Origin: Acinetobacter brisouioides
GTDB lineage: Bacteria; Pseudomonadota; Gammaproteobacteria; Pseudomonadales; Moraxellaceae
Length of the DNA stretch: 64,000 nt
Reading direction: 5' to 3'
NCBI RefSeq assembly: GCF_004331075.1
Contig: NZ_SJNX01000001.1
Coordinates: 186,001-250,000 of the forward strand
Under the pieces are notes generated by a model. It was given only the letters and a program-made list of their open reading frames with translations. It had not been told where the DNA came from and ran no database searches. Positions within the stretch are counted from its first letter, which is position 1, and every line of letters starts with the position of its first letter. The translations under genes were made by a program, and so were the position numbers. Below, in pieces: positions 41,014-50,845 of the stretch.

Positions 41014-41093
41014 TAGACTTCTTTCATTAATCCATTTTCTTTATCTCTACGGAAAAAATATAAAGGGATATAAATCATGATGAAAGAAGCCTA
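41014..41093. repeat. MITE-like inverted-repeat element, copy C (80 bp)
   Basis: Begins TAGACTTCTTTCATTAAT and ends ATGATGAAAGAAGCCTA; the right end read in reverse is TAGGCTTCTTTCATCAT, almost identical to the left end of copy A. Next to it, in the same orientation, comes TTTATATCCCT, also shared with copy A. TA at both tips. Confidence 0.6.
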
Positions 41094-41131
41094 ATCGTTT
41101 AGTTTATATTAAAGGCTAAACGGACTACGTA

Positions 41132-41497
41132 TTATCCTGTTACATGGCGCACAAAAGCAAAATATAAAATCACTGCAATCATCAACATAATCACAATTAA
41201 TAAAAATACATTAACCCCTTCTTCAGCGTGTGGAGGATGTAATGGGTCATCAACCGCCAAACGACGCAATTCATGATTATATATTTTATAAAATTCAAGG
41301 CGTTGTTCAACGGGCAATTGATGAGTAAAGTCCGCTATTTTGACACGATGCGCAATTCCCAACTCACCAATATGCTGATCTTTGTGATAAATAGCCTCGC
41401 CTAGCTGGTCATGATGTAGTTGAGCAAGTGCTTTAATTCGCGTATGGTCTAAAGGCACATCAAAGTCTAAACCATCTATTGTTGTTAGGGTCATCAT
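41132..41497 (-). CDS. Hypothetical tail-anchored membrane protein
   Basis: A 121-residue protein: soluble, charged N-terminal part (about 1-90; IDGLDFDVPLDHTRIKALAQLHHDQLGEAIYHKDQ) and one C-terminal helix (about 94-115, NVFLLIVIMLMIAVILYFAFV). The layout suggests a C-tail anchor with the domain in the cytoplasm. AAGGAGAG precedes two adjacent ATGs (41497, 41494). No family recognised. Confidence 0.65.
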   Translation of the reverse strand: MMTLTTIDGLDFDVPLDHTRIKALAQLHHDQLGEAIYHKDQHIGELGIAHRVKIADFTHQLPVEQRLEFYKIYNHELRRLAVDDPLHPPHAEEGVNVFLLIVIMLMIAVILYFAFVRHVTG

Positions 41498-41711
41498 TTA
41501 CTCTCCTTGTTATACTTTTATATTTCTATATTAATAAAAAATATTTCTGTTTAATGTTTAATCATGTAACCTTGAAAGAATAGGAATTGCCCTTATATCG
41601 AGATTGACTTAATATATAAACTGTAATATTAGTTAAATCTAGATATGTTAATTTAAATCAGACTTCAGTAAATAAGTCGATTGTAATCATAATTAAAATA
41701 AGGAGCTGTAT

Positions 41712-41945
41712 ATGATTAAACAATTCTCTCAACAAGACCTAGAGCATGTGTACGCAAATGCGGTCAACACAATTCAATCACAAATGAATTTTTGTGATGC
41801 TGTGAAAGATTTAGAAAATGTCGCACATGCAGGTCATGGCAAAGCTGCATTATTCTTGGCAGAACTTTACACTCAAGGATTCCGCGTAGAGCGAGACAGT
41901 TTAAAAGCCTTGTACTGGCAAAAACTGGCAACCATGAAAGCATAA
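41712..41945 (+). CDS. Small Sel1-like repeat protein
   Basis: A 77-residue cytoplasmic protein with one recognisable Sel1-like helical repeat (AHAGHGKAALFLAELYTQGFRVERDSLKALYWQKLA, about 36-73), preceded by a partial one. Such repeats mediate protein contacts. AAGGAG before the ATG. A terminator follows immediately. Confidence 0.75.
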   Translation: MIKQFSQQDLEHVYANAVNTIQSQMNFCDAVKDLENVAHAGHGKAALFLAELYTQGFRVERDSLKALYWQKLATMKA

Positions 41946-41973
41946 AAAGACGTCACTTAGGTGGCGTTTTTTT
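41945..41973 (+). terminator. Terminator after the Sel1-like gene
   Basis: ACGTCAC - ttag - GTGGCGT stem (one G-T pair) followed by T7, overlapping the stop codon of the gene. Confidence 0.8.
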
Positions 41974-42096
41974 ATGCCTGCTATTTATAACTTATACATT
42001 TTTATATACATTTATTCATTTTTATACTCTTGCAAAACCTCATAATTTATTTCATCTTAAGTTACAACTAAAAAAACTGTGCAGGACAACCATAAT

Positions 42097-42528
42097 ATGA
42101 CGAATGTAGCCCACGTAATTCAAAAAAAACAGAATTCATCGATTTATACTATTGCTCCAGATGCCTCAATTACTGAAGCAGTCACGTTAATGGCAAACAA
42201 AGATATTGGTGCACTGGTTGTCACCGAAGGTAATCAAGTCGTTGGTATTTTATCGGAGCGTGACTGTGCCCGAAAAATTATCATGCGTGATTTATCCGCA
42301 GATAGTACACAAGTTTGTGAACTCATGACCTCAGCCGTCATTAGTGTACGTTTAAATAATACCGTTGAAGAATGCTTAAAGTTAATGACTGATCGACATT
42401 TACGGCACTTACCCGTCTTGGAAAATGACTCACTGGTTGGTCTTGTGGCAATTGGTGATTTAGTCAAGGCAACCATTGAAGATCAACATGATTTGATTCA
42501 ACAGTTACAGCACTATATTTCGCACTAA
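42097..42528 (+). CDS. CBS-pair protein, copy 1
   Basis: A 143-residue protein made of two CBS domains (about 12-65 and 78-132), a Bateman module that usually binds adenine nucleotides. It has DIGALVVTEGNQVVGILSERDCARKI and DRHLRHLPVLENDSLVGLVAIGDLVKA. ATG 42097 aligns with the start of copy 2; a GTG 18 bases upstream is also in frame. Sequence and order show it is a tandem duplicate of the next gene. Confidence 0.88.
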   Translation: MTNVAHVIQKKQNSSIYTIAPDASITEAVTLMANKDIGALVVTEGNQVVGILSERDCARKIIMRDLSADSTQVCELMTSAVISVRLNNTVEECLKLMTDRHLRHLPVLENDSLVGLVAIGDLVKATIEDQHDLIQQLQHYISH

Positions 42529-42640
42529 ATAAATTTTAAATGTAATTATTCCTTACATTTTATATGGATTTAATTGTTGATAAAACGCTCGATTTATTTC
42601 ATTTTAGTCAGACTAGAACAACGAAAAATCTAGGAAAATC

Positions 42641-43147
42641 ATGACTAATATTCAATATGTGATACAAAATAAAGTTGATCCTTCTGTTCATACAATTTCA
42701 CCAGATGCTTCCATTCATGAAGCAATTTCTTTAATGACCAACAAAGATATAGGGGCTTTGATTGTCACTCAAGAACAGCGTGTGGTTGGAATTTTATCGG
42801 AGCGGGATTGTACTCGTAAGATGCTCAAACGCCAGTTTCTTACCGAAGAAACTCAAGTCCATGAGCTCATGACTGCAAAAGTGATTACCATTTCACTCGA
42901 GCATAATGTAAAAGATAGCTTAAAATTAATGACAGACCACCATCTGCGACACTTGCCCGTTATCGAACAGGAGCGTCTCGTGGGAATGGTTGCTGTAGGA
43001 GATTTAGTCAAAGCGATTATTGAAGATCAGCACGACCTGATTCAGCAGTTGGAGAATTATATTGAGAATTTTGGGGACTTGGCTGATGCCACCATCCAAG
43101 ATCAGCAAAAGTTAATTCAACAATTACAATCTTATGATCAACAATAG
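42641..43147 (+). CDS. CBS-pair protein, copy 2
   Basis: A 168-residue paralogue of the preceding protein, with the same two CBS domains (DIGALIVTQEQRVVGILSERDCTRKM; DHHLRHLPVIEQERLVGMVAVGDLVKA) and an extra C-terminal part. The tail repeats a motif: IEDQHDLIQQLENYI at the end of the CBS unit returns as IQDQQKLIQQLQSYD. Ligand and partner unknown. Separated from copy 1 by 112 bases, so it may have its own promoter. Confidence 0.88.
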   Translation: MTNIQYVIQNKVDPSVHTISPDASIHEAISLMTNKDIGALIVTQEQRVVGILSERDCTRKMLKRQFLTEETQVHELMTAKVITISLEHNVKDSLKLMTDHHLRHLPVIEQERLVGMVAVGDLVKAIIEDQHDLIQQLENYIENFGDLADATIQDQQKLIQQLQSYDQQ

Positions 43148-43163
43148 CTTTTCGTCTTTAAGC

Positions 43164-43196
43164 AAAAAGAGCTACCTATAAGGTAGCTCTTTTTAT
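43164..43196. terminator. Terminator between CBS copy 2 and trpB
   Basis: AAAAAGAGCTACCT - ata - AGGTAGCTCTTTTT, with T/A tracts on both sides, between convergent stops at 43147 and 43209. Confidence 0.9.
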
Positions 43197-43208
43197 ATTT
43201 ATATAGGC

Positions 43209-44411
43209 TTATAAACCTAGCTTTGTCGCAACATAATCAGCATCTTTATCGCCACGACCAGACAGGTTCACGACAATTTTAGTTTCTTTTGGCAAGTGAG
43301 GTGCTTCACGCAGTGCCCATGCAACTGCATGTGAGCTTTCTAGTGCAGGAACGATCCCTTCCACACGAGACAATGTCATAAATGCATCCAGACACTCCTG
43401 ATCGGTTGCAGTCGTATATTCCACCCGACCCAAATCTTTTAAGAAACTGTGCTGTGGGCCTACCCCAGGATAATCCAGACCTGATGCAATGGAATGGACA
43501 GGCAAAGGTTGCCCCTGCTCATCTTCCAAAACATAACATGCCATACCATGAATCTGACTCGGTTTGCCTAATGTTAGGGTCGCAGAATGCTGCATCGTAT
43601 CAAGACCATGACCTGCAGGCTCAACCCCCACTAACTTAACCTCATCTTCATTTAAAAATGCAGTAAACGCACCAATGGCATTCGACCCGCCACCGACACA
43701 AGCAACAATATAATCTGGGAATTTCTGAAATTGTGCCTGGCTTTGTTGTTTAATTTCATCGCCAATAATTGCTTGAAAGTCACGCACCATTTTTGGAAAT
43801 GGATGAGGCCCAACCACTGAACCAATCGCATAGATGTAGTTTTCAGGGTCTTTCAAATATTCTTCAAAGGCACTATCAACAGCATCTTTTAGAGTCGCTG
43901 TTCCGCGAGTCACCGAAATTAGCGTTGCCCCTAAAATTTTCATTTTTACGACATTAGGATGTTCTTTTTCAATATCCACCTGCCCCATATGAATCTCACA
44001 CGGAATGCCTACCAAAGCACAGGCTGTTGCCAGTGCAACGCCATGCTGCCCCGCTCCTGTTTCCGCAATCACTTTGGTTTTACCCATGTATTTTGCAAGT
44101 AAGGCTTCACCTAAACAGTGATTGATCTTGTGCGCACCAGTGTGATTTAAATCTTCACGTTTTAAATAAATTTGTGCGCCACCGAGTTGTTCAGATAACC
44201 GTTTTGCATAAAACAATGGACTTGGGCGACCAACATAATGCTGAAATAAATCACTCAGTTCTTGCTGGAATTCGGCTGTATGGCGAATCTGTTCGTATGC
44301 AGTATTGATTTCATCCATCGCCGCTTTTAAGTGCGGTTGAATAAACTGACCGCCATATTCCCCAAAAAAACCATCTTGAGTTGGTAGAGCAAAACCTTGT
44401 AATTGCTGCAT
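43209..44411 (-). CDS. trpB: Tryptophan synthase beta chain, orphan copy
   Basis: PLP enzyme joining indole and serine to tryptophan, 400 residues. Active-site elements are intact: PLP lysine in [10 protein letters not shown] (near residue 92), the catalytic Glu and substrate loop [10 protein letters not shown], phosphate-binding GGGSNAIG and C-terminal LSGRGDKD. There is no trpA or other trp gene in the window. It is the last gene of a minus-strand run with a VWA gene 24 bases upstream. ATG 44411 (AGTGGG upstream) is preferred to 44429, which has no ribosome-binding site. It may be the only TrpB or a second, specialised copy. Confidence 0.93.
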   Translation of the reverse strand: MQQLQGFALPTQDGFFGEYGGQFIQPHLKAAMDEINTAYEQIRHTAEFQQELSDLFQHYVGRPSPLFYAKRLSEQLGGAQIYLKREDLNHTGAHKINHCLGEALLAKYMGKTKVIAETGAGQHGVALATACALVGIPCEIHMGQVDIEKEHPNVVKMKILGATLISVTRGTATLKDAVDSAFEEYLKDPENYIYAIGSVVGPHPFPKMVRDFQAIIGDEIKQQSQAQFQKFPDYIVACVGGGSNAIGAFTAFLNEDEVKLVGVEPAGHGLDTMQHSATLTLGKPSQIHGMACYVLEDEQGQPLPVHSIASGLDYPGVGPQHSFLKDLGRVEYTTATDQECLDAFMTLSRVEGIVPALESSHAVAWALREAPHLPKETKIVVNLSGRGDKDADYVATKLGL

Positions 44412-44435
44412 TATATTATCCCACTTCATTTATTG

Positions 44436-45623
44436 TTAACGTGATAAATACTTCGTCATTTCCTCAATGCCTTTTAAGGTCATTGGGTACATCTGCTGTT
44501 CAAAAATCTGCTGAATCAGACCAATGGTTTTGGTATATGTCCAATAACGCTGGTCTTCTGGGTTCAACCATGCCGTTTTCTGAAAATGCTGTCGGATGCA
44601 TTGTAACCAGATTTGCCCTGACTCATCGTTCATGTATTCAACTGAACCACCGACACTCTGTAACTCATAGGGTGCCATACTGGCATCACCAACGAAAATT
44701 ACCCGATAGTCTGAGCTATATGTATGCAGTAAATCCCAAGTGGATAATCGAGTTGTATTACGACGAGTATTGTCTTTCCAGACATAGTCATACAGACAGT
44801 TATGAAAATAAAAATAATCTAGATGTTTAAACTCATTTTTTGCCGCACTAAATAAGGCTTCACACTGCTGGACATAACCATCCATAGATCCACCGACATC
44901 AAACAACATCAGGACTTTGACGCCATTACGGCGTTCAGGTACAAGCTGCACATCCAAAATGCCTTGCTTGGCAGTTGCCTGAATGGTGGCGTGAATATCG
45001 AGTTCTTGTGCCACGCCCTGACGGGCAAAACGGCGTAAATAACGCAGTGCCAGTTGCATCTGGCGCGAACTCAGCACTTGTTCATCATCTAAGTTTTTAT
45101 ATTGACGCTGCTCCCAGACCTTGACTGCCGAACGTTTTCGGCTCGGCCCACCAATTCGGATCCCTTCAGGATGATCACCATAAGCACCAAACGGTGATGT
45201 TCCGCCTGTGCCAATCATTTTATTACCACCCTGATGCTTCTTCTGCTGCTCGTGTAATCGCTGTTCAAGCTGTTGCAATAACTCGGCTAAAGAATTGGCG
45301 TTTTGCAGTTCTGCTCGCTGCTGTTCAGTCAGGCTTTTTTCAATAAGTTCTAGATCAAACCATGCTTTGGGTAAGTGTTGTAGTTGATTTAAAATTTCTT
45401 CTTGGGTGAGATGTTCAACCCCATCCATATACGCTTTAAATGCACGATCAAATTTATCGAAATAGCGCTCGTCTTTTACCATGAGCATACGCACAAGCCA
45501 ATAAAACTGCTCAATATCAGCAAATACCAAATTTTTTTCAATCGCCTGATTTAGGTCTAATAGTTCTTGGGTCGTAACAGGAACGCCATATTTTCTTAAA
45601 ATGTAAAATAGACGTATAAACAT
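44436..45623 (-). CDS. CoxE-like von Willebrand A domain protein
   Basis: A 395-residue protein of the CoxE/YeaD-like VWA group. The N-terminal half is helical with a Q-rich segment (QQLEQRLHEQQKKHQ, about 120-140). The C-terminal half is a VWA fold with metal site DVGGSMDG near residue 241; the usual DxSxS is DxGGS, as is common in this group. Proteins like this pair with MoxR AAA+ ATPases, here encoded 12 bases upstream, in metal-centre or complex assembly. Confidence 0.88.
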   Translation of the reverse strand: MFIRLFYILRKYGVPVTTQELLDLNQAIEKNLVFADIEQFYWLVRMLMVKDERYFDKFDRAFKAYMDGVEHLTQEEILNQLQHLPKAWFDLELIEKSLTEQQRAELQNANSLAELLQQLEQRLHEQQKKHQGGNKMIGTGGTSPFGAYGDHPEGIRIGGPSRKRSAVKVWEQRQYKNLDDEQVLSSRQMQLALRYLRRFARQGVAQELDIHATIQATAKQGILDVQLVPERRNGVKVLMLFDVGGSMDGYVQQCEALFSAAKNEFKHLDYFYFHNCLYDYVWKDNTRRNTTRLSTWDLLHTYSSDYRVIFVGDASMAPYELQSVGGSVEYMNDESGQIWLQCIRQHFQKTAWLNPEDQRYWTYTKTIGLIQQIFEQQMYPMTLKGIEEMTKYLSR

Positions 45624-45635
45624 GAGTGTTGTCCG

Positions 45636-46481
45636 TTAACGCCGAGACATCTGGGCAAGGCGTTCAAGCAATTGTAAATCTTGCTCATTTTTTATCAGTG
45701 CACCATACAGAGGCGGCAAGGCTGATTGTTGTTGTAAAATCTTCTCAGACAGATCATCCGCTAAAATGAGCGCTAACCAGTCAATCAGTTCAGAGGTTGA
45801 TGGTGCTTTTTTTAAGTTTGGAATATCTCTTAGCTTATAAAAAATTTGTAAAGCCTGACTGAGCAAACTTTGCGAGATCTGAGGAAAATGTACTGCAACA
45901 ATTTTCCGCATCATGGCTTCATCTGGAAATTCAATATAATGAAAAAAGCAACGACGTAAGAAAGCAGTCGGCAATTCTTTTTCATTATTAGAGGTAATAA
46001 TCACGATGGGGCGTTGCTTGGCATGAATGGTTTGGTTAGTTTCATAGACATAAAATGACATTTTGTCTAATTCATGTAGCAGATCATTTGGAAACTCAAT
46101 ATCTGCTTTATCAATTTCATCGATCAGCAATACACAGCGTTCAGTACTGGTAAAAGCCTCCCATAACTTGCCAGGCTTAATATAATGCTGAATATCATAA
46201 ACGCGACTGTCACCGAGCTGGCTATCACGTAAGCGCGACACCGCATCATACTCATATAACCCTTGCTGAGCTTTAGTGGTCGACTTGATATGCCATGTAA
46301 TCAGTTTCAAATCCAAACTTGCAGCGACTTGCTCGGCAAGTAAAGTTTTCCCTGTTCCTGGCTCACCTTTAACCAATAATGGTTTTTCCAAAGTACAGGC
46401 AGCATTCACTGCGAGTTTGAGTCCATCTGCTGCAATATACTGCGATGTCCCTTGAAACTGCGCTGTCGCTTTGGCAACCAT
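45636..46481 (-). CDS. MoxR-family AAA+ ATPase
   Basis: A 281-residue AAA+ ATPase with Walker A GEPGTGKT (39-46), Walker B LLIDEIDKAD, sensor 1 IVITSNNEKELPTAFLRRC (with arginine finger) and a C-terminal lid. MoxR proteins act as chaperones that remodel target complexes together with VWA proteins. The target here is unknown. Spacing of 12 bases to the VWA gene and 14 to the membrane-protein gene shows one operon. Confidence 0.92.
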   Translation of the reverse strand: MVAKATAQFQGTSQYIAADGLKLAVNAACTLEKPLLVKGEPGTGKTLLAEQVAASLDLKLITWHIKSTTKAQQGLYEYDAVSRLRDSQLGDSRVYDIQHYIKPGKLWEAFTSTERCVLLIDEIDKADIEFPNDLLHELDKMSFYVYETNQTIHAKQRPIVIITSNNEKELPTAFLRRCFFHYIEFPDEAMMRKIVAVHFPQISQSLLSQALQIFYKLRDIPNLKKAPSTSELIDWLALILADDLSEKILQQQSALPPLYGALIKNEQDLQLLERLAQMSRR

Positions 46482-46495
46482 AACTCTTCCTTTTG

Positions 46496-46885
46496 CTAAA
46501 GTGGAGCAGTATTCTTCGCTTGTTGAGATTTATATTGTAAAAATTTTAACCAGAAGAAACCCACCACACAACCTAAACCAATCACAAATAAAATTGTACC
46601 CAGATTTACCCACATCAAATTATGATCATGTGTAAAGATACCAAACATGAGTCCAAATACAGCGGGAGCAATTGCAGCATTACTTCCATCTGAAATGCTC
46701 GGTGTCACCATAAATGCAAACACAATCCACGTCGACATTGCACAAAATTTTGGATACGGCTTAGTCATTAAATACCACAGCAGCAACACAAGAATTGCAC
46801 CCGCAACATACACACCCACTGCAATAATATTTTCAGGAACCACAGTGAAAAATGTCGTCGTTTGATGCAAGATGCTTGTATTCAT
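46496..46885 (-). CDS. Hypothetical four-helix membrane protein
   Basis: A 129-residue integral membrane protein with about four helices (near 18-38, 50-64, 72-86, 96-116). No catalytic motif or named family is recognised. It starts 2 bases after the ycgL stop and precedes moxR by 14 bases, so it is part of that operon and may be a membrane partner of the MoxR/VWA pair. Confidence 0.75.
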   Translation of the reverse strand: MNTSILHQTTTFFTVVPENIIAVGVYVAGAILVLLLWYLMTKPYPKFCAMSTWIVFAFMVTPSISDGSNAAIAPAVFGLMFGIFTHDHNLMWVNLGTILFVIGLGCVVGFFWLKFLQYKSQQAKNTAPL

Positions 46886-46887
46886 AA

Positions 46888-47193
46888 TTAAGCGCCTCGC
46901 AATCCTTCAGGTTCTACCGCATTCGCATTGATTAAACCTTCTGGCGGAACTTGAATAAAGAAACCCTTGGTTTGCAAAGAATCAATCACATGCAATACAT
47001 TGACACGCGCCAACTTACGCGTTTCGGTTAATTCAAGATGCATGACAAATGTTGCTCGCCCAAAAGCACCACTTAACATTTCAGGAACATTCGCAAATGG
47101 ATCTTCATGCGCTTGCTCTGCATTTTGCCGTGCAACATACAAATACATTTCATCTTTTTTGCTAGAGCGATAAATATCACAATGCACAACCAT
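46888..47193 (-). CDS. YcgL-domain protein
   Basis: A 101-residue cytoplasmic protein of the YcgL family: [21 protein letters not shown], then [49 protein letters not shown], the same order as E. coli YcgL. Role unknown. YcgL is often beside rnd, as here (97 bases). ATG 47193 chosen; a GTG at 47199 is equally possible. Confidence 0.85.
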   Translation of the reverse strand: MVVHCDIYRSSKKDEMYLYVARQNAEQAHEDPFANVPEMLSGAFGRATFVMHLELTETRKLARVNVLHVIDSLQTKGFFIQVPPEGLINANAVEPEGLRGA

Positions 47194-47296
47194 AACCACA
47201 GCACTCTTATAATACAGAAATAACGATATAGAACATGACTAAATCTAGCATCATCATTGACGCTAGAGTCAGGAATATTCTATAGGATTTTTTGAG

Positions 47297-48439
47297 TTAT
47301 TGGCGAACTTTCATCTGCTCTGCCAGATTTTCCTGATCTTGCTGCAAGATTTCAAGCAATGGCTGGGTCAGCAATTCATAACGCCAACCCATGAGATAAC
47401 TGGACAATTTTTGTGTTTTTTGCGGCATGACAATATATTGATAGAGCTCATTGAGCCACTTCTTACGCATAAGTACTGCATGAGGAATACTGGTCTGCTC
47501 AACCACCCCATCAATCATGCTATCTATCTGTTCTGCCACTGGCTTAGAAATATGCTTGACTGGACGTGGAATGCTGGCAGGCCAGAACTCTTTCTCTGGT
47601 AAATATTTTAATAAGTCCAGAATAAGCTTACCGTACTCGCGAATGACATTTTGACGAATATGCTTAATGTGAGAGAGCTGGAAATGATTGCGCGGATTTT
47701 TTTCAACCAAGTCAATCATGGTCGAATTTTTTAACAAAAAGCTCCGCGGGATATTTAAGCTTTTTGCAAATTGCTCTCGCCAGATACTCAACTGCTGTAA
47801 TTGCATGAGCTGACGACGTGAGTGGCGATAATTCCCAATATCTGTATATAACAACTCCATTGGCGTTTGCTGTGCAATTTCTTGAGTCAAGTGTTGACAA
47901 TCTTCTAACACAAACTCAAGCAAACCTTTCTCTTGCAGTTGCGATTTTAATCGCTGCGCCAAATGATTCAGATAAATAACATCATTGGCAGCATAACAGA
48001 GCTGTTTATCTGACAATGGGCGAGCCAACCAATCTGAACGAGTTTGATCTTTTTCAATATCAATGTCGATCATCTGTTTTAAGGCATTTTGATAACTAAC
48101 CTGTAAACCATGCCCTAAAAATGACATCGCAACTTGCGTATCAAATACATTATTCAACTGACGTACTTGGGCATAGTGATAGATAAGATCAATATCTTCA
48201 CCACAGGCATGAAAAATATTTTGCCGAGCTGTTGCCAATTTTTTCCAGAACTCAGTCAAGTCTAAATTCACACCATCCAACAAATAGGTTTGCTCAGAGA
48301 CATTGATCTGGAATACGCCTAATTTTGGCCACAGCGTATCAACCTTGATAAATTCACTATCGAGTGCGTAAATGGCACTTTGGTCCATGGCAGCTAAGAC
48401 CATATCGAGTTCGGGTTGATGCTGAATAAAATGATACAT
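47297..48439 (-). CDS. rnd: Ribonuclease D
   Basis: 3'-5' exoribonuclease that trims tRNA and other stable RNA 3' ends. The 380 residues show the DEDDy motifs: ALDSEFIKVDTLWPKLG, FHACGEDIDLI and YAANDVIYL, then an HRDC domain (about 210-290). ATG 48439 matches the usual N-terminus; an in-frame ATG at 48463 has GAGG only two bases away and is the alternative. Confidence 0.93.
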   Translation of the reverse strand: MYHFIQHQPELDMVLAAMDQSAIYALDSEFIKVDTLWPKLGVFQINVSEQTYLLDGVNLDLTEFWKKLATARQNIFHACGEDIDLIYHYAQVRQLNNVFDTQVAMSFLGHGLQVSYQNALKQMIDIDIEKDQTRSDWLARPLSDKQLCYAANDVIYLNHLAQRLKSQLQEKGLLEFVLEDCQHLTQEIAQQTPMELLYTDIGNYRHSRRQLMQLQQLSIWREQFAKSLNIPRSFLLKNSTMIDLVEKNPRNHFQLSHIKHIRQNVIREYGKLILDLLKYLPEKEFWPASIPRPVKHISKPVAEQIDSMIDGVVEQTSIPHAVLMRKKWLNELYQYIVMPQKTQKLSSYLMGWRYELLTQPLLEILQQDQENLAEQMKVRQ

Positions 48440-48702
48440 GTTATTGAAAAATGCGTGATGCATTACCTCAAAGGTGAGAAAAATAACGCTAAAGCTTTTG
48501 ATATATTAACCGATGAAGCAGAAACCTGTCGATTGCGATAATTGTCAACAATTTAAAAAAAATCACTCATATTGTTATATTTTTGATCAAGCAATAAAGG
48601 CAATTTTATTGTTTTTTGTAGATTTCATGCTTTTAAGATAAGAAAATTTAATTTAAAGCTAAAAAACCACTCAAATGATAGATTTTTGAATGGCGAATTG
48701 AA

Positions 48703-49299
48703 TTATTTTAATTGCATACGATGATGCAGAGCTTGGCTTAAAGTATGACTATCTACATACTCAAGTTCACCACCTTGTGGTACACCTTGAGCGATTCGCG
48801 TCATTGTTACGGGTAAAGCCTTACACGCTTCTAAAATATAATGCGCTGTTGCCTGACCTTCAATCGTAGCGTTGGTTGCCAAAATGACTTCCTGAACCTG
48901 CCCCTGCTTTAAACGTTGAATTAATGCAGGAATACCAATTTCTTCAGGTCCAATACCATCTAAGGGTGATAAATGCCCACCCAATACATAGTATTTCCCA
49001 TAAAACCCAGCACTTTGCTCAATTGCCATGACATCGGCAGGTGATTCAACGACACACAGCGCCGTATCGTCTCGGCGTAGTGACGCACAAATCTCGCAAA
49101 TTTCATCTTCACTTAGTGAATGACAAACATGGCAGCTTTGAATATATGTTGCCGCTTCATGCAAAGCATGTGCAAGCTGAAAAGCACCTTCACGATTTTT
49201 CATGATCAAATGTAATGCCATACGCTGAGCCGACTTCGGCCCAACGCTTGGCAAGGTGCGCAATGCTTGAACAAGCTGTTCAAAACGAGGACTAAACAC
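48703..49299 (-). CDS. recR: Recombination protein RecR
   Basis: Ring-forming factor that with RecF/RecO loads RecA at gaps. The 198 residues have the N-terminal HhH LPSVGPKSAQRMALHL, the zinc finger CHVCHSLSEDEICEIC and a Toprim domain with VVESPADVMAIEQS and VILATNATIEGQATAHYI. Thirteen bases after ybaB, the usual partner; dnaX is not adjacent. Confidence 0.97.
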   Translation of the reverse strand: MFSPRFEQLVQALRTLPSVGPKSAQRMALHLIMKNREGAFQLAHALHEAATYIQSCHVCHSLSEDEICEICASLRRDDTALCVVESPADVMAIEQSAGFYGKYYVLGGHLSPLDGIGPEEIGIPALIQRLKQGQVQEVILATNATIEGQATAHYILEACKALPVTMTRIAQGVPQGGELEYVDSHTLSQALHHRMQLK

Positions 49300-49311
49300 C
49301 TAGTAGCTACC

Positions 49312-49641
49312 TTAGAACAAACCAGATAAACCAGGTGGTAAGCCTGTACCAGCATTTGCAGCTTTCATTTTTTCTTCTGAAATTACTTCAGCTTGACGTG
49401 CTGCATCGTTCATTGCTGCTGCAATCAAGTCTTCAATCATGTCTGCTTCGTCTTGTAGCAAATCTGGGCTAATTTCAATACGTTTTACCACATGACGGCA
49501 AGTCATAGTGACTTTTACCAGACCACCGCCAGCTTCCGCATGCACTTCTGTTTGTGCAAGCTCTTCTTTGGCTTTTTTCAGATTAACTTCCATATCTTTT
49601 TGCATGCGCTGGGCTTGCTGCATCAGCATATTAATATTCAT
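49312..49641 (-). CDS. YbaB/EbfC nucleoid-associated protein
   Basis: A 109-residue DNA-binding dimer. It has an N-terminal helix ([24 protein letters not shown]), then the strand block [30 protein letters not shown], and a C-terminal helix. Usually between dnaX and recR; here metZ replaces dnaX upstream, 16 bases away. Confidence 0.95.
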   Translation of the reverse strand: MNINMLMQQAQRMQKDMEVNLKKAKEELAQTEVHAEAGGGLVKVTMTCRHVVKRIEISPDLLQDEADMIEDLIAAAMNDAARQAEVISEEKMKAANAGTGLPPGLSGLF

Positions 49642-49657
49642 CAGATTGACTCCAAAA

Positions 49658-50845
49658 TTAAATCAGATCGAGACCACGAGAAAGGTCGGCAATAATATCA
49701 TGAATATCTTCCAAACCAACCGATACGCGAATCAAACCTTCGCGAATGCCCGCCGCAGCTTTAGCCGCATCGGATAATTTACCATGTGTCGTGGTTGCTG
49801 GGTGAGTAATGGTTGATTTTACATCGCCCAAGTTACCCGTAATTGAAATGAACTGGGTATGATCAATCACTTTCCAAGCTGCTTCACGACCACCTTTGAC
49901 TTCGAACGATACAATGCCGCCAAAACCAGATTGCTGTTTCGCTGCAAGTTCGTGCCCTACATGCTCAGGTAAACCCGCATAGTAAACTTTTTCAACTTTA
50001 TCGTGTTGATTGAGCCATTCAGCCAGTTTTTGTGCACCTTCACAGTGTGCGTTCATACGCAAACGCAAAGTTTCCAAGCCCTTTAAAAATACCCATGCAT
50101 TAAATGGGCTCATTGATGGACCAAGGGTACGTACCACACCAAAAACTTCTTCAAGTAATTGATGTTTACCAACTACAGCGCCGCCTAAAGCACGCCCCTG
50201 ACCATCGATATATTTGGTTGCTGAATAAATCACAAGGTCAGCACCAAACTTGACAGGCTGTTGTAAAGCTGGCGTACAGAAGCTGTTATCGATTGCCAAT
50301 AATGCACCATGAGCATGCGCTAAATCAGACAATGCTTGAATATCTGCAATTTCTGCCAATGGGTTCGATGGTGATTCGACAAAGAACAGTTTAGTTTCTG
50401 GGCGAATCGCATCTTGCCAAGCTTGCAAGTTGGTCAAATCTACAAAATCAACTGCAACGCCAAATTTACCAATATATTTTTCAAACAGGCTGACCGTTGA
50501 ACCAAAGACAGCACGTGAACAAATCACATGATCGCCCGCTTTTAAGTACGCCATCGCAATCGCCAAGATCGCACCCATACCCGAACCTGTTGCCACTGCA
50601 CGCTCTGCACCATCTAAGGCTGCGAGGCGTTTTTCGAACATGGCAACGGTTGGGTTGGTAAAACGTGAATAAATGTTGCCTGGCTCTTTGCCTGAGAATT
50701 TTGCTGCGGCTTCGGCAGCGTTAGCATAGACAAAAGACGAAGTCAGAAAAATCGGTTCACTATGTTCACCCTCAAAACTGCGAGTGTGCCCTGTACGGAT
50801 GGCTAAAGTATCTAGTTGATATTGGGAATCGTCGTGCTGGCTCAT
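49658..50845 (-). CDS. metZ: O-succinylhomoserine sulfhydrylase
   Basis: PLP enzyme making homocysteine directly from O-succinylhomoserine and sulfide in methionine synthesis. The 395 residues belong to the Cys/Met metabolism fold type [71 protein letters not shown] with the PLP lysine in SATKY. The GQGRALGG after it is typical of MetZ rather than MetB. First gene before ybaB-recR. Confidence 0.93.
   Translation of the reverse strand: MSQHDDSQYQLDTLAIRTGHTRSFEGEHSEPIFLTSSFVYANAAEAAAKFSGKEPGNIYSRFTNPTVAMFEKRLAALDGAERAVATGSGMGAILAIAMAYLKAGDHVICSRAVFGSTVSLFEKYIGKFGVAVDFVDLTNLQAWQDAIRPETKLFFVESPSNPLAEIADIQALSDLAHAHGALLAIDNSFCTPALQQPVKFGADLVIYSATKYIDGQGRALGGAVVGKHQLLEEVFGVVRTLGPSMSPFNAWVFLKGLETLRLRMNAHCEGAQKLAEWLNQHDKVEKVYYAGLPEHVGHELAAKQQSGFGGIVSFEVKGGREAAWKVIDHTQFISITGNLGDVKSTITHPATTTHGKLSDAAKAAAGIREGLIRVSVGLEDIHDIIADLSRGLDLI

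Noticed and set aside
44436..46481. MoxR-VWA pair as a possible defence system
   Set aside because: No nuclease, protease or mobile-element context. The neighbours are ycgL, rnd and trpB, so a chaperone role is the simpler reading.
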